Shown here: positions 13,258 to 24,919 of the stretch, in pieces
How positions within the stretch are numbered: the stretch's first letter is position 1
How the letters are laid out: the number at the start of each line of letters is the position of its first letter
Source of the DNA: Epiperipatus broadwayi
Taxonomy: Eukaryota; Onychophora; Udeonychophora; Euonychophora; Peripatidae
Length of the DNA: 64,000 nt
Reading direction: 5' to 3'
Assembly (NCBI GenBank): GCA_028023455.1
Contig: JAQFVV010012537.1
Location: 2,046,001-2,110,000 of the forward strand
The notes under the pieces: generated by a model
Database searches by the model: none
Seen by the model: the letters and a program-made list of their open reading frames with translations, nothing else
What the model was told of the DNA's origin: nothing
Position numbers and translations under genes: made by a program

Positions 13258-13785
13258 ATGTATATAAAAAAAATGTTAAGTTTACTTTTGACTATTAAAT
13301 CTTATAAAAATAATAGGGGGTGGGTGAAGCAGACAGAACGGGTAGTGAATTACATAAATTGGGGTGCAAATGAATCTACTGGATTCGCACCCATCCAACT
13401 ACATTTTAACCAACCTATTCCTTCATTATTTGTGAAATACAAACCTCCAATTGAATGTCATCACTATGACATAGAAACTAAAATTCAAATGGCTCGACAA
13501 CAGTTAATTAATAAATCCAATTTTAGAAATAAAAAGGGAAAGAAAAGCAGACATCACTTTAAGATTGGAGACAAGGTTTTTGTGAAAACACATAGCCCAA
13601 GTAAACCAATGGATAATGTTTATCATAAATTTTGTCAACAATATGCTGGACCATATGCTATTGTGAAACAAGCTGGCCCAAATGCATTTTGGTTAAATAT
13701 TGATGGAGAGATAAAAGGAACTTATAATGCTCGGATATTAAAGCCATACAGTGGTTGTCAAGAATTGCCATGTACAGAAGCTTAG
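13258..13785 (+). pseudogene. Integrase C-terminal remnant of LTR element A
   Basis: The open frame is 175 codons, but family similarity starts near residue 28. The order is an N-ESTGFAPIQLHFNQP segment (end of the integrase core, where ST-G-F-P-LMFG is typical), a basic region, FKIGDKVFVKTHSPSK, then HKFCQQYAGPYAIVKQAGPN and a final YNARILKPY. This is the GPY/F-type C-terminal domain of Ty3/gypsy integrases, which binds DNA and chromatin. The HHCC domain and the D,D,E catalytic core are absent, and no RT or RNase H lies upstream. The ATG at 13258 is probably not a real start; the piece was once the end of a Pol polyprotein. It lies 109 bases after the Gag-like ORF and before a non-coding 650-base stretch leading to the 3' LTR. 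Confidence 0.8.
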
Positions 13786-14423
13786 TTATTTGTAAACAGA
13801 TGACCATGATTAAAATAGATGAAAGTGAAGTTTATAAAAAAAAATGTAAATGGGTATATGCAAGTGTATTGTAATGAGAAAGACATCATTGTTCATGAGT
13901 AAATAGCTAGAGTAGGTAGATGTGATGAGGATGCACTCAAATTAATGTTGAAACATTTTATTGAGGTATCTTAGAATTGGCTGAGATGTGGGAATGGACC
14001 CATAGAATGTGGGAATCCCATATTTTGTTCAGACCTTATAAAAATCCAATAAGACTCCTAGGGAGCAGGATATAGGCTGACAAACTCAAATATGTGCCTT
14101 CTGGAACAGAGACACTTAACCAGTCAAATTCAGACTATTCAACCGTCATATAGTTAGCAATTTTAGAAAGGATAATAGAAACAATGTTAATGATGACAGT
14201 AATTCAATGTTAAGATGAAAGAGATAAGGATAGGAGTCTAACCAAAAATGAGTAATATAAAAAAAAAAAAAAAAGCCAATGTATATTGATGGGTAAATGA
14301 AAATAAGTACTACAGCATTAGAACTCTCCCTATTTAAAAAGAATAAAATTATCCAACACAATAATCATCCAAACCTTTGTTTAGGTGCTAAAATTTTGAC
14401 AATGGTCTAAATTTTAACCTTCT
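13786..14423 (+). other. 3' non-coding part of element A interior
   Basis: Between the integrase remnant and the polypurine tract there is no open frame of note. It contains an A-run near 14260 and short direct phrases (ATGTGGGAAT twice near 13986-14011). An envelope-like frame was looked for and not seen. Confidence 0.6.
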
Positions 14424-14437
14424 AAGGGTAGGGGAAA
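14424..14437 (+). other. Polypurine tract of element A
   Basis: AAGGGTAGGGGAAA directly precedes the TG that opens the 3' LTR. This is the expected position and composition for the plus-strand priming site. It fixes the LTR start at 14438. Confidence 0.8.
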
Positions 14438-16566
14438 TGTAAGGTGATGTCCAATCCTTATTAAAAAAAAAAATAACAATTTGGAGACATATACACATAT
14501 ATATAACCACAAATCTAACCATACATTCATGAAGGAATGAACACATTTTTTTTATTAAATGTAAAATAAAATATATACATATACACATATATATACATGA
14601 ATGTAGATTTTAAATCATGACGTGACAAAATAAAAAAAAGAATATTTAACATTAAATTCTAGTAACCACGTTTCTTTTGTTTAAAAGAGGAAAAAAAAAA
14701 GAGTAAACCTTTGTTGATTTTAGGAACGTGAAAAAAAAAAATATCTAGGCAACAGATTTTTTTTTTTTTGTTTTAAGTTGTTGTTGGTTTTGCTTGTTCA
14801 ACTGAAATGCACGAAAGTAAAGTTGTAAAGAATATTTTAATTAATATATTAGTTATTAGGATTTCCATTCTTTATTAATATTAAACTATTTAATATTTGG
14901 AATTTTATTATTGATAATTGTAAAATGTTTTAAAAAGAAAAAAAAAACTATTTAATCGATGAACTTTCGTTCGTTCAAATAAATGCTAAGAGCATCATAG
15001 TTATTTAACATTGTTAAAAAAATATAATTGCAATCAAATGTTTCTGGGATAAAATAAAATCAACTAATGATGAAATAGAACTTTATTAACATTACTTTAA
15101 AAGTAAAATCTTTATCATACGTTTCATACATATATAAATAAAACTGCATAGAGATAGCGTTCGTCTTATTATATAACGTAAGCTTTAAAAAAAGGATTCA
15201 TATTTAATAATTTATATTGTGTAAATAAAATCTAAAAATGCACTTTTGCTAATTGAGTGTCAGGGGATTTTTCTATCCTCTTGGTGTCGTTGACGTGTGA
15301 TGGAGGATCGTATTTATTGGTATATATATATATATTGTTTAAATCAACGTGGGAAAATCTTGTTATAAATGGAAATGCATGGCTTTAAAATCAAACGCCG
15401 AGGAATTCAATTTCGTCATGGGAATTGTAATGCTTAAAACGTCAACATGATTTAATATACATGAAGGAAAGAAAGACATTATCTGCTAAGAATCCCGAAG
15501 CTGCTCTTAAAAATTTAATGTGCTATTGTTTTAAGGAATTCCAAAATTTCATTATATTTTATGTTTCAAATTTTTTTTTTTTTAATGTATACTGAGAGTT
15601 GGGTTGTGAATTTTTCTCACTCTTATATCCAAGTGTAGCAAACATTTTTTTTTTAAAAAAAAAAAAAACAAAAGAACCCATTTGTTTGGATTTTTATAGG
15701 GTGAGAGAGATGCACAGCTCAAACTATACATCAATATATTATAAATGTTTTGTAAATAAAATATTATCATAATGGAAGGTTTAAAACTGGACAATGACTG
15801 AAACAAAAAGGTAAGATTTTAAATATTTACATTTATTAAATAATTAATACGATAAAATCAAACTAATTAATAATTAGATATATATAATATTTTCTTAACT
15901 ATACAAAACACAAATTAGCAATTCATAGACATAACTTTGAGGTATATTTAAAGGACGTAAACAGAATGATAATCATACATTAATAATATAATTTTATATT
16001 CAAAATAATTAATACGTTATTGTAAATTATGCACTAAATTTTATAATTCTTATTTCAGCCCATATTTTAATATTTGAATTACAGTTAGTCATATTGTTGT
16101 AAGGATAAATTAATGTTTTATAATAATCATGTATATATTCGGTTGATTTATAAATATTATAACTATAAGCATGATCTGTTAATAAATATTTATTGTTTAA
16201 AGTTAAAACCTTTGTTTCTCTGGTCTCTATATTGTCAAGCATCATTCATACTTCACTCACCAGTATAGCTATTATACCTACATACAGATTTTAATTTATT
16301 ATTAGCAATAGCCATTAAGGATCTATATAGAGGTCACATTATTGCCATCCTATTTAATTCCATCCTTGAGCAGAGTTAAAGGCTAGTATCTGCACTGAGT
16401 TAGAACTCCGAGTAGTAATAGGACCTATAAGTAGAGAAGGCTCTGGGTGTACTATCCTAAAAGGTTTTATAGTCCGTTACATATTTTGGCAACCCAAACA
16501 TTTGGGGCAGCAATTAATTAAATATCTTACCCTGTAGACGCCCAGTACATTTTACGGTCCGTTACA
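14438..16566 (+). repeat. 3' LTR of element A
   Basis: Starts TGTAAGGTGATG and ends CCGTTACA. The downstream flank is an (AT)n run (16567-16588). The length of 2129 bp is long for a gypsy LTR. Identity to the 5' copy appears close to 99 percent by eye. Confidence 0.92.
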
Positions 16567-16664
16567 ATATATATATATATATATATAATTGATTAAACAT
16601 GATTTTATTTGATACATAAATAATTACTGAGTGGTATTTCCAATAATTATCATTACAATGGAGT

Positions 16665-16875
16665 TGAAATATTTAGATAAGATATTATATTCAATCTCTG
16701 CTACTCCCTGAGCTAGTGACTTGGGCTAACGACCGGAATCAAAATTAAAAATAAATAAATAAATTTTTTTTTTGACTTACGTATCTGCCTACTTTATAAA
16801 TTTTTCTAGGTTCAAATGCCTAGATGGCGCCCTGTAGTACAGATCACATTAAGAATGATTCTCTGGATTGTTACA
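16665..16875 (+). repeat. Left LTR of element B
   Basis: Shares TAGATAAGATATTATATT, CTGCTACTCCCTGAGCTAGT, TGACTTGGGCTAACGACCG and TTCAAATGCCTAGATGG with 19471-19681. Differences are scattered substitutions plus an A-run length change. Confidence 0.8.
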
Positions 16876-19470
16876 ACTGGCCACCCAACTTGGGCCGATC
16901 TATTAATAAAAACCACGTATACCCTGAGTAAATTTCTTTTTTCAAAATGAAATATTTTTATCTGTTACATAAAGTTGTATACTTTAAATTTTATAAAAGC
17001 ACTGCCAGAAAGAAATCGCACATATATTAAACATGAGAAAGTATAAATAATTTTAAATTGTACTTTGTTAAAAGAAAAAGAGGGGGCCAAAAGGTTGAAA
17101 TTGATATGTTTTTTTTGTTGATATATATTATGCTTTTATGTGTATAGGCACACACAGCCACATATGTTTATGATGGTAAATGTGGTACCTCACAATAAGT
17201 ACCATTGGGAATTTACTTCAGTGTAAGCCTATTTAAGCATTTTAATCAGTCATAAATAAGTTGGTGGTATTTTTAATTGTGCTGCAAATATACACGTATA
17301 AATCCATTATCTTCCTTAAAACATATTTACCTCAATGCAACCTCTTAAATCCAATAATTTCTAAAATTTTCTTGTCATCCATGTGCAAAAATAAAATTAT
17401 TAAAAAATAGAACTCTTGTGGGGAGGAGGTGAGTAATGTTCCTTAGCAAAGCGATGCTCAACTTTTTTTTGATATAGTCTGTTTGTAATTACTAACCCTA
17501 AGTAATATTTTTTTTTGGTATTATAAGCAAGTTTACTGATATGTAATGGGCACATATGTACGTTACATTGTTTTTTATTAGTAAACATTAAAAGAATAAA
17601 AGTTCGCCAATAAAAACTTCTTTTTTAAGAATTAAAAATAAAAAAAAATCATCTTAAACTCGCATATATATAAAATCGCACAGATAAATAATTATTAAAA
17701 TAAAACTTTATTAAAGAAAAAGTATTTTAAAACTAAATTTTCAGAAAAGATTTAGAGATAAAAATATATGTTTAAGTTTGAAAACAGATTAATTAATCTT
17801 TTGTAAAATGGAAATGATTATTTTAATTAGTAAACTAGCCTTGGGCATCTAAAATGTATAAGCAATGGTCAGATAGGAAAACAATAGGAACAGAATGGCT
17901 AATGAAAGAAATCCACCAGGGAAATCAGACCTCAACGGAAGGATCATCATCAATGATGATGTAACGTCCATTGGATCCTAAAGTTATGTATAAAAAGAAA
18001 AAAAATGGAAATAAAAAGTGATTTGTTTAATTATTAAGAGAGGACTGAGATGTGTTAAGTTGGAGAATTGGAGGTGAAGGGATTGAAAAGACGTACTCTT
18101 CAATCCCTTCAGTTATTAAAAAAAAAGAAAAAAAGAAATGAAACATCGCTTTTCTTATACAGAGGACAACAGGATCATCGGGGAATTTAATTTGGATTCC
18201 AAATGGCAAGCAACGGATAAAAGGAACATTTTGAAATCGTAAGAACTTTTTGAACTCTCAGCTTTAAATATAAATAATTTATGAACATTTCTAAACAAAA
18301 GAACTCTAAATACTAAACTTTTCAATATTTATAAATATAAGAATTTCCTATCTGACTAAAGTAGTTAAAATGTTATTTGATGTATTTCTTTTGTAAAATC
18401 ATTTCCATTTATATTTTTTTGTTCTTTAAGTTTTATTATGATTTCTGTTTTCCGATAAATTAAAATATATCAATGATAAACTTAAGTCGGGCGTGAATGG
18501 CTGTATAGATTTGTAAAGTTATATTAGGGGAGGGTAATCTTAGGTTATTCGTGTTGTTGTAGTGGGTCAATGGATTGGATATATTGATGTAGTTAGTAGA
18601 TGTAATGCAAGATTCGCTATGGGCAGAATCGCTTGTGTATGCCGCACACTTCCTCTTGCCTAGGGAATGCGTCCGTAAGTCGGCAAAATGACCACAGTCC
18701 GTTTCTATGGAGTTTTTTTTTATTGTTTTTCTCGTTGGATAGATGTAATATTCCTATCTAACGAGAGTCAATGTTTTATCTTAACCTATTTTGTGTTGCC
18801 GTATTCATATTACATTGAATACATCGATATATCAGATGGATTGACACCAGGTTGACTGCTAACTTTTAGCCTAAGGTTAAATGGGGATAGAATGTTTTAT
18901 CTTCGAATGCAAATCTATGTAGTCTATTCATACTCGACACTAAATAAAAATGAATTAAATTGAAGTTGTTTATAGACGCTTGCATGGATTCGTTACCGGC
19001 TAATTATGTTTTGGTTTTCATATTCGATCAAAATATATATAGACATTCGGTAAATACTGATACCTTACGGTGAGTATCTAAAATGTATTTATTCGGATGT
19101 CTTTTAAGTTATTGGTGACAATGCAAGCATCTTATGGTGAATGCTATTGGGTTACTTATAAATTTCCCTCTGCAATTGACGGTACCAATGATTTTGTATT
19201 TTGATCATTTATGTTTATTTTGAAATGTTTTTGACCGTGGAATCTATGTAACCGATCTATACTCAACATTTTTAAACAAATCTGTGCGAACTAATAATAG
19301 TATAAAATTTAAAATGTAAATTAAAAATCTAAAATAAAAGTAAAAATAATGATAAATGTTAAAGTAAACATATTAAAATAATAATGTTAAATCTTATATA
19401 TATATGTGCGTAAATAAATTTTTGTATGTTAATTACTAGCAGTGGCTTATTTTATTTATTTTTTTAATAT
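16876..19470. other. Non-coding interior of element B
   Basis: No protein family was recognised. The first 1.6 kb is AT-rich. The stretch at about 18480-19260 is less AT-rich and contains many CpG dinucleotides. Two short hairpins stand out: GAAGGGATTGAA/TTCAATCCCTTC (18076-18110) and CTCGTTGGATAG/CTATCTAACGAG (18731-18765, one G:T mismatch). Minor open frames (17400-17588, 18027-18209) look like chance. Confidence 0.6.
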
Positions 19471-19681
19471 TGAAATATAATTAGATAAGATATTATATTA
19501 AATCTCTGCTACTCCCTGAGCTAGTGACTTGGGCTAACGACCGAAATCAAAATTAAAAAAAAAAAAATAAATTTTTTTTTGACTTACGTATCTGCCTACT
19601 TTATAAATTTTTCTAGGTTCAAATGCCTAGATGGTGCCCTGTAGTGAGATCATGTTAAGAATGATTCTCCGGATCATTACA
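19471..19681 (+). repeat. Right LTR of element B
   Basis: Same length as the left copy. It ends GGATCATTACA and runs straight into AT dinucleotides (19682 onward). Confidence 0.8.
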
Positions 19682-20079
19682 ATATATATATATATGCAAT
19701 GCTCTGTAAAGAGGATAGCGGTCCTTGCCAGCTTACTTTCCCAACCAGAGCATAAGAAAATCAACGGCATAGGAAATATATCTATGACCATTGACAATGT
19801 GATACTCAGATTACAGTAACATAAAACCCCCATACATCTATCTACTAACTGTCTAATGTAAGTTTGAGTAATATTGATTAGCAGATGACATAAATTTCTA
19901 TCCTTAGTATTTGAGCCCCCATTCTCAAATTGGTTTCTGAATTTTGCATTTATTAGTAAGAACTGGAATTCAGAATTAGAAGAAATTTATATATGCACCA
20001 GCAGATTAATTTGATTCAAAACATAGAATAATTTGCTTTGAAAGTAAAATACAAATCTAAGCAAAAAACCATTGCTGAG

Positions 20080-22200
20080 TACCTTTCGATCAAGAGGGAC
20101 CGACAGTATCTTCACCATCAACATTGCTGGACCAGGGGCTATTTCTGATGGCCCCTAGGTTCCAGAAGAAAGTCCAAGGCCCCAAGGTCCATTGAGGTCC
20201 AGAGCAATGGCTACTCTGGGTCTTTCATGTTGGCCAGGATTCAGGTGTATTACTCAAATAAGTTCCAGCTGCTTGGTATGGCACCCCTGCAAAAACTAAA
20301 ACTCTCATCCTGGGGGATTCTGATTGTCATAGGATATCCTATGTGCCTTCACTATCCTTACAGTTATGAAAATGGTTCACTTTCTGGCCAGTGGCAGTCA
20401 AGAAAAGGTGGGATTATACCTGATCACAATGGTTACCCTCAACAAAAGACTGAGTACCCTTGTGATGTAGAGAACCTTCATCCAAACTGGTTAAGGCGAT
20501 AGAGGGCCTCATCAGAGAAGACATCCAACATAACATCATGGGAAAGCTATCATCTTATCAGTTCGCCAAAAGGGGGAGCTCAACTGCTGATGCCATCTTC
20601 TGATTCCATCTTCTGGTGGATCATGTGCACAGGAAAAGGATGTCCCAGCCAGTTGCAGTTCTACTTGACTTTGCTGGAGCCATTGACTATGACAGGATTG
20701 ATGTGCTCATTAGTGTCCTAGAGGAATCCAAGTGCCACAGGCATACCTTTAGATGATTGAGAACCTTCTACACATTCATAAAAGGTTTTCTCTTACTGGA
20801 TGGACAAGTCTCTCCAGGGTTTCAGCCATGTGTTCAATTCCCCAGGGATTACTACAAAGTGCACTCCTCTTCACAGCCTATGTAAACCCATTGCTGCTAT
20901 ACATTGGGGCTATTCTCTTGGGAATAGCCACTCCCTTGCTGGGAAAAATCATATGCCACATCTATATGGATGATGTGGTCATGGATGAGTATACTAGGAT
21001 TGAGGAACTCTTGGACCAGTTTGCTTGTGAATTCGATCTAAGAGTTAATGGAAGGAAATCGGCCATGCGGTTCTTGTTGATGGGGAAGCAAATCTCAGGT
21101 AGATATATGGCTCCCCCTCAGAAGTTCTTTGGCTTCCATCTTGCCTACCCCCCATATGTTATGAGAAAAGTTTTAAAGAACTCCCTGATATCCAAAATTC
21201 AAAGCACAATCAACTCCCTATCCACGATCTACCTTTCACTGTTGGAAAGGTCACGTTTCTGAACGCGGTTGTTCTACCAAAAATCATTATTATCTGGCCA
21301 GCTTTTTCCCTACAAGCATATTCATCAGAAAGGTTGAAACCTTGTTCAGAGAGTTATGTTGGGGGGAGGGGAGTGCTCCTGTCATCAGCCTAACATACTC
21401 CAAAAGACCAGATCTCTTAATGAATTAGGGCTTCATTCAATCAAGGTATTCCTTATACAGCACACATATAACATCCCAGTAAAGATTTTTAAAAAGACAA
21501 TATAAACTTTGAAAGCCCTTTTCCCCTAGAGTTGGTTGATCCCACAGATAGGCCCCCTCCTAGGAGAAGGAAACTTTGGATTCAACTACAACTTACAATG
21601 GTGTTCAATACAATCAAACATCCTGGTTCAAGTTTTGGGAAAAGATAACCTACTGGGAGTTATACCAGTTGTCCAATATTAGACTCTAAATTTACTTCCA
21701 GTTGGGATCTCTCATCTCATGAGGTTGACCAAGGTCCTGAAGATGGAACCGAAGTTTATGGACTTTCTTTTGAAGGTCAACCTCAGAGCCTTGCCCACTA
21801 CTATGTTTCTTTGCTATCAGAGAGGATATAAAATTGTGAACATCTGCCCCTTATGTGAAAAGCATGATGAGTCCATGGATTACATTCTTGATCAATGTGA
21901 GGTGTGGACTCATCTTCATAACCTAGCTCAACTAAAAACGATAAGACAAGATCTGACCCAAGTCCATATCATTGCCACCTTTAAAAAGGACATATTTGGT
22001 TCTGTCTGATTAGCCAAACATATTAACTTTGTCATCTGGACTATCAAGTGCCAAGTCTCTTTTGAAAGGGATTTAGACCGTTTCATAAATGGTTTATTTC
22101 TTAAGCTGCTTTGTAAGTCTATGGATAAAGACAAAAGAACCTGTATGCCATCACTAGCAGATCAAGCTTGGACTTTAGTGAAGTTTTAGAATTTTTTTCC
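20080..22200 (+). pseudogene. Non-LTR retrotransposon reverse transcriptase, frameshifted
   Basis: Plus-strand translation across several frames gives the ordered landmarks of a LINE RT. They are YQFAKRGSSTADAI (about 20558-20600, equivalent to F-R-x-G-R-S-T-x-D-A), LLDFAGAIDYDRIDVLI (about 20662-20715, carrying the first catalytic Asp) and SIPQGLLQSALLFTAYVNPL (about 20840-20900). Then come YMDD at 20963-20974 (second and third catalytic Asp) and, far downstream, CPLCEKHDESMDYILDQC (21847-21900), the cysteine/histidine motif found after the RT in several LINE clades. Frame breaks and stops near 20500, 20750 and 21262 make it inactive. Its base composition is clearly less AT-rich than the neighbours. 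No endonuclease domain was identified in the first part. The clade is not settled. Confidence 0.78.
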
Positions 22201-22394
22201 TCCAAGTTTCATAACTCCTCATGACATGCAGTTGATCTGGACTTAGTGTTGCCAGGCTATTGTGGCCTTGCCTTTCCTCTTGTACAATGGATGGTTTTAT
22301 TACCAATTAGCTTGTTGTCCATCATACTGCCATATGTACCTTATGTCTAAATTTCTCTGTGTAAGTTACATGTTAATGTAAAACTAGAGAGACA

Positions 22395-24485
22395 AAAATT
22401 ATTAAGAAAACCAATATTTACAGTTGATATTCCTAATCTTCAGAAACATTCTAATGAATTTAAATTAGAACTTACAAATCAGTTCTCAAGTATTAGTAGA
22501 TTTTGAACATGATTCAGATTTGAATGAAATTAATATAAAAATAACTGATACACTTTTAAAAACCGCAACAAAGATAGCTAGTAGAAAAAAAGCAGCAATT
22601 GACCAATAAAATTTCTACTGAGACTAGAGAATTTATGAAGAAAAGAAGAAATATGAAGATATACAAAAATGATGCATTAAAAAGGAATGAATATCTCAAA
22701 TTTTATGATATGGTTTTGAAAAGAGTTGAAATTAACATAAGAAAATATAACTCTGAACTAGCAAGGAAAGCTGCAGAAGAGAATAAAAGTCTAAAGAGTG
22801 TAAAACAACATTTTGGTATTGGTAGGAAATTTATATATGCAATATGAAAAAAAGATGGAATTATTACTAAAAAGAGAGATGACATCATGAAATTGGTAGA
22901 AGATTTTTATCAAGAATTATATAGTAATAAAGAACAAGTACCTCCTATATCTATTACATCTTCTGAATTGCCCAGAATTTTAAATGAAGAAGTGAGACAT
23001 GCAATTAAGTGTATGAAGAAAGGAAAAGCTCCAGGAAATGATGGAATTATAATTGATATATTAAAAGAAGCAGGTGAAGAAATAGAAACAATTTTAGCAA
23101 AGTTATATACCAAATGTCTAAATGATAATGATGTACCGGAAGATTGGAAGAATGCAGTAATAATATTAATATTTAAAAAAGGTGATAAAAAAGATATTAG
23201 AAATTACAGACCTATCAGCCTTTTATCAGTTTTATATAAAATTTTTACCAAGATAATTACAACTCGTCTACAGAGAACTTTGGATTTCCACCAACCAAGA
23301 GAACAAGCTGGATTTAAAAGTGGTTTTAGTACAATAGATCATATCCAGGTATTGAGAGAAGTCATAGAAAGGACAAATGAATATGAGTTGTCATTATGTT
23401 TTGGATTTGTAGATTATGAAAGGCATTCAATTCTATACACATTTCTTCAGTGATTAAAGCATTGGATCATCAAGGTATAGATCCAGGATATTGTCATATT
23501 TTAAAGAATATTTATAAAAATGTAACAGCAACAATTAGATTACATAATGATACTGGAAAAATCAACATTGAGAAAGGTATAAGACAAGGTGACTCCATAT
23601 CTCCAAAACTCTTTACAGCAGTGCTGCAAGAAGTATTTTGTGGATTAAAATGGAAAACTAAAGGAGTGAAAGTAAATGGAGAGAAATATTTAAGTCATTT
23701 AGATTTCGCAGATGATGTAGTTGTTTTTGCAAATAATGCTTCAGAGCTGCAGGAAATGTTGCAGGAGTTAGCAGATGAAAGTAGAAAAGTAGGACTAAAG
23801 ATAAATGTTAAAAAGACTAAAGTAATGTTTAATTGATTTGCTCAAAATATGAAAATAAAGATTGATTATGAAGAATTAGAAGAAGTTAACAGTTACAAAT
23901 ACCTTGGTCAGATTATTAATACAGATGGAAAGATAATGGAGGAAATTAATCATAGAATTAAACTTGGTTGGAGTGCTTTTGGTAGAAATAACTTGATACT
24001 AAAAGGAAATATGCCTATGTGTTTGAAAAGGATGGTTTTTAACAAATGTGTTTTACCAGTTCTTACTTATGGATCTGAGACTTGGACACTTAATAGAAGA
24101 GCAATACAGAGACTTCAAACCACTCAAAGGAGTATGGAGAGATGTATGTTGGGAGTAACAAGAAGAGATCGAAAATGCAATGTATGGGTAAGACAACAAA
24201 CAGGTGTTACTGACCTTATTGAAAAAATTAAAAGATTGGAGTTGGGCTGGACATATTGCTAGAAGAAATGATAATAGATGGACAATTGAAATTTTAAACT
24301 GGATTCCAAGAGATTGTAAAAGACCCAGCAAGAGACCACATGTGAGATGTATGGATGAAATAAGAAAATGTGCAGGGGTGTTGTGGAGAAGAAAAGCTAA
24401 AGATCAGAGAAGATGGATTAAACTTGGAGAGACCTTCATCCTGCAGTGGATTGATAATGGTTGATGATGATAGCGCTATGTTTAT
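22395..24485 (+). pseudogene. RTE-like LINE, best-preserved copy (RT and C-terminal tail)
   Basis: Four plus-strand frames join into one LINE polyprotein. It starts with a basic linker region (22395-22850). The RT follows: [10 protein letters not shown] (about 23020), [46 protein letters not shown], then a damaged box A (GFVDYERHS), GIRQGDSISPKLF, and an intact HLDFADDVVVF box at about 23694-23730. The tail has SYKYLGQII, GSETWTLN, WAGHIARRNDNRWT and LGETFILQWIDN. Breaks are a stop near 22845, a frameshift in box A near 23420-23450, a stop near 23835 and a deletion near 24240. The endonuclease is missing, so the copy is 5'-truncated. It ends in TGATGATGA, matching microsatellite-like 3' ends known for RTE elements. 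The related copy at 35205-35590 lacks the 24240 deletion. Confidence 0.88.
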
Positions 24486-24767
24486 TTATGTAATAGTAAT
24501 ACTAGCAATTAAGCCAATGCACATGCGCTTTAAAGAGATTATATAAATGCTCAATTTTTCCAGACACGAGATATAGTATTTTAGAAAGAATGGAATGAAT
24601 CCACCCATTCTTTCCGACCCAAACGTTTATGTATGGGAGTGTGAGATGTTACACGATCACTTTAAATTACATTTGAAAAAATTGAGTATTCATTTATATA
24701 ATCTCTTTAAAGTGCATGTGCATTGGCTTAACCGCTAGTATTACTATTACATAAATAAACATAGCAC
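24473..24767. mobile_element. Palindromic MITE, mariner-type TA target
   Basis: Left arm 24473-24562 and right arm 24676-24767 are inverted copies over about 90 bases with few mismatches. Both contain TATGTTTATTTATGTAATAG and AAGCCAATGCACATGC. The ends read GCGCTATG and (reverse complement) GTGCTATG, each flanked by TA (24471-24472 and 24768-24769). That suits a Tc1/mariner-type non-autonomous element. It sits directly in the TGATGATGA tail of the preceding LINE. Confidence 0.78.
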
Positions 24768-24905
24768 TATATAAAATAATATCTCATTATATATGTTTAA
24801 TTTCAACTAAAGAATGACGGTTCATAAATTGTAAAGATTTTGCAAAGTGTCATTCGTTCAAACTTACAAATGTAATTTAAAGTGATTGTGTAACATCTCA
24901 CACTC
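24637..24905. repeat. Second inverted repeat overlapping the MITE core
   Basis: A 38-base piece of the MITE core (24637-24674, GTGTGAGATGTTACACGATC within it) recurs inverted at 24868-24905 with one mismatch. The two inverted repeats interlock, so one strand could fold in two competing ways. It may be a neighbouring partial copy of the same family. Confidence 0.7.
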
Positions 24906-24919
24906 TTACTTTCTATACT

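Larger units (their letters stand above)
8618..16566 (+). mobile_element. LTR retrotransposon A (Ty3/gypsy-type, internally deleted)
   Basis: Two nearly identical long terminal repeats (8618-10748 and 14438-16566, about 2.13 kb) bracket a 3.69-kb interior. The LTRs begin TGTAAGGT (start inferred from the 3' copy) and end CCGTTACA, giving short inverted TGTAA/TTACA termini. The interior holds, in order, a primer binding site TGGCGCCCAACG, a coiled-coil Gag-like ORF, an integrase C-terminal remnant and a purine-rich tract directly before the 3' LTR. Protease, RT, RNase H and the integrase catalytic core are missing, so it cannot be autonomous. The LTRs differ by few substitutions and homopolymer changes, so insertion looks recent. 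The upstream flank is lost in the gap; downstream it abuts an (AT)n tract. Confidence 0.9.
16665..19681 (+). mobile_element. LTR element B, non-autonomous, no coding capacity
   Basis: Two direct repeats of exactly 211 bp (16665-16875 and 19471-19681) begin TGAAATAT and end in TTACA. A PBS-like TGGCCACCCAAC (16878-16889) follows the left repeat after two bases. The 2.6-kb interior has no frame resembling gag or pol. The PBS and terminal TTACA resemble element A, so the two probably belong to one broad lineage. The left LTR begins only 98 bases after element A ends, and the right LTR is followed by (AT)n. I found no clear 5-bp target duplication, perhaps because of AT-repeat slippage. Confidence 0.72.
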
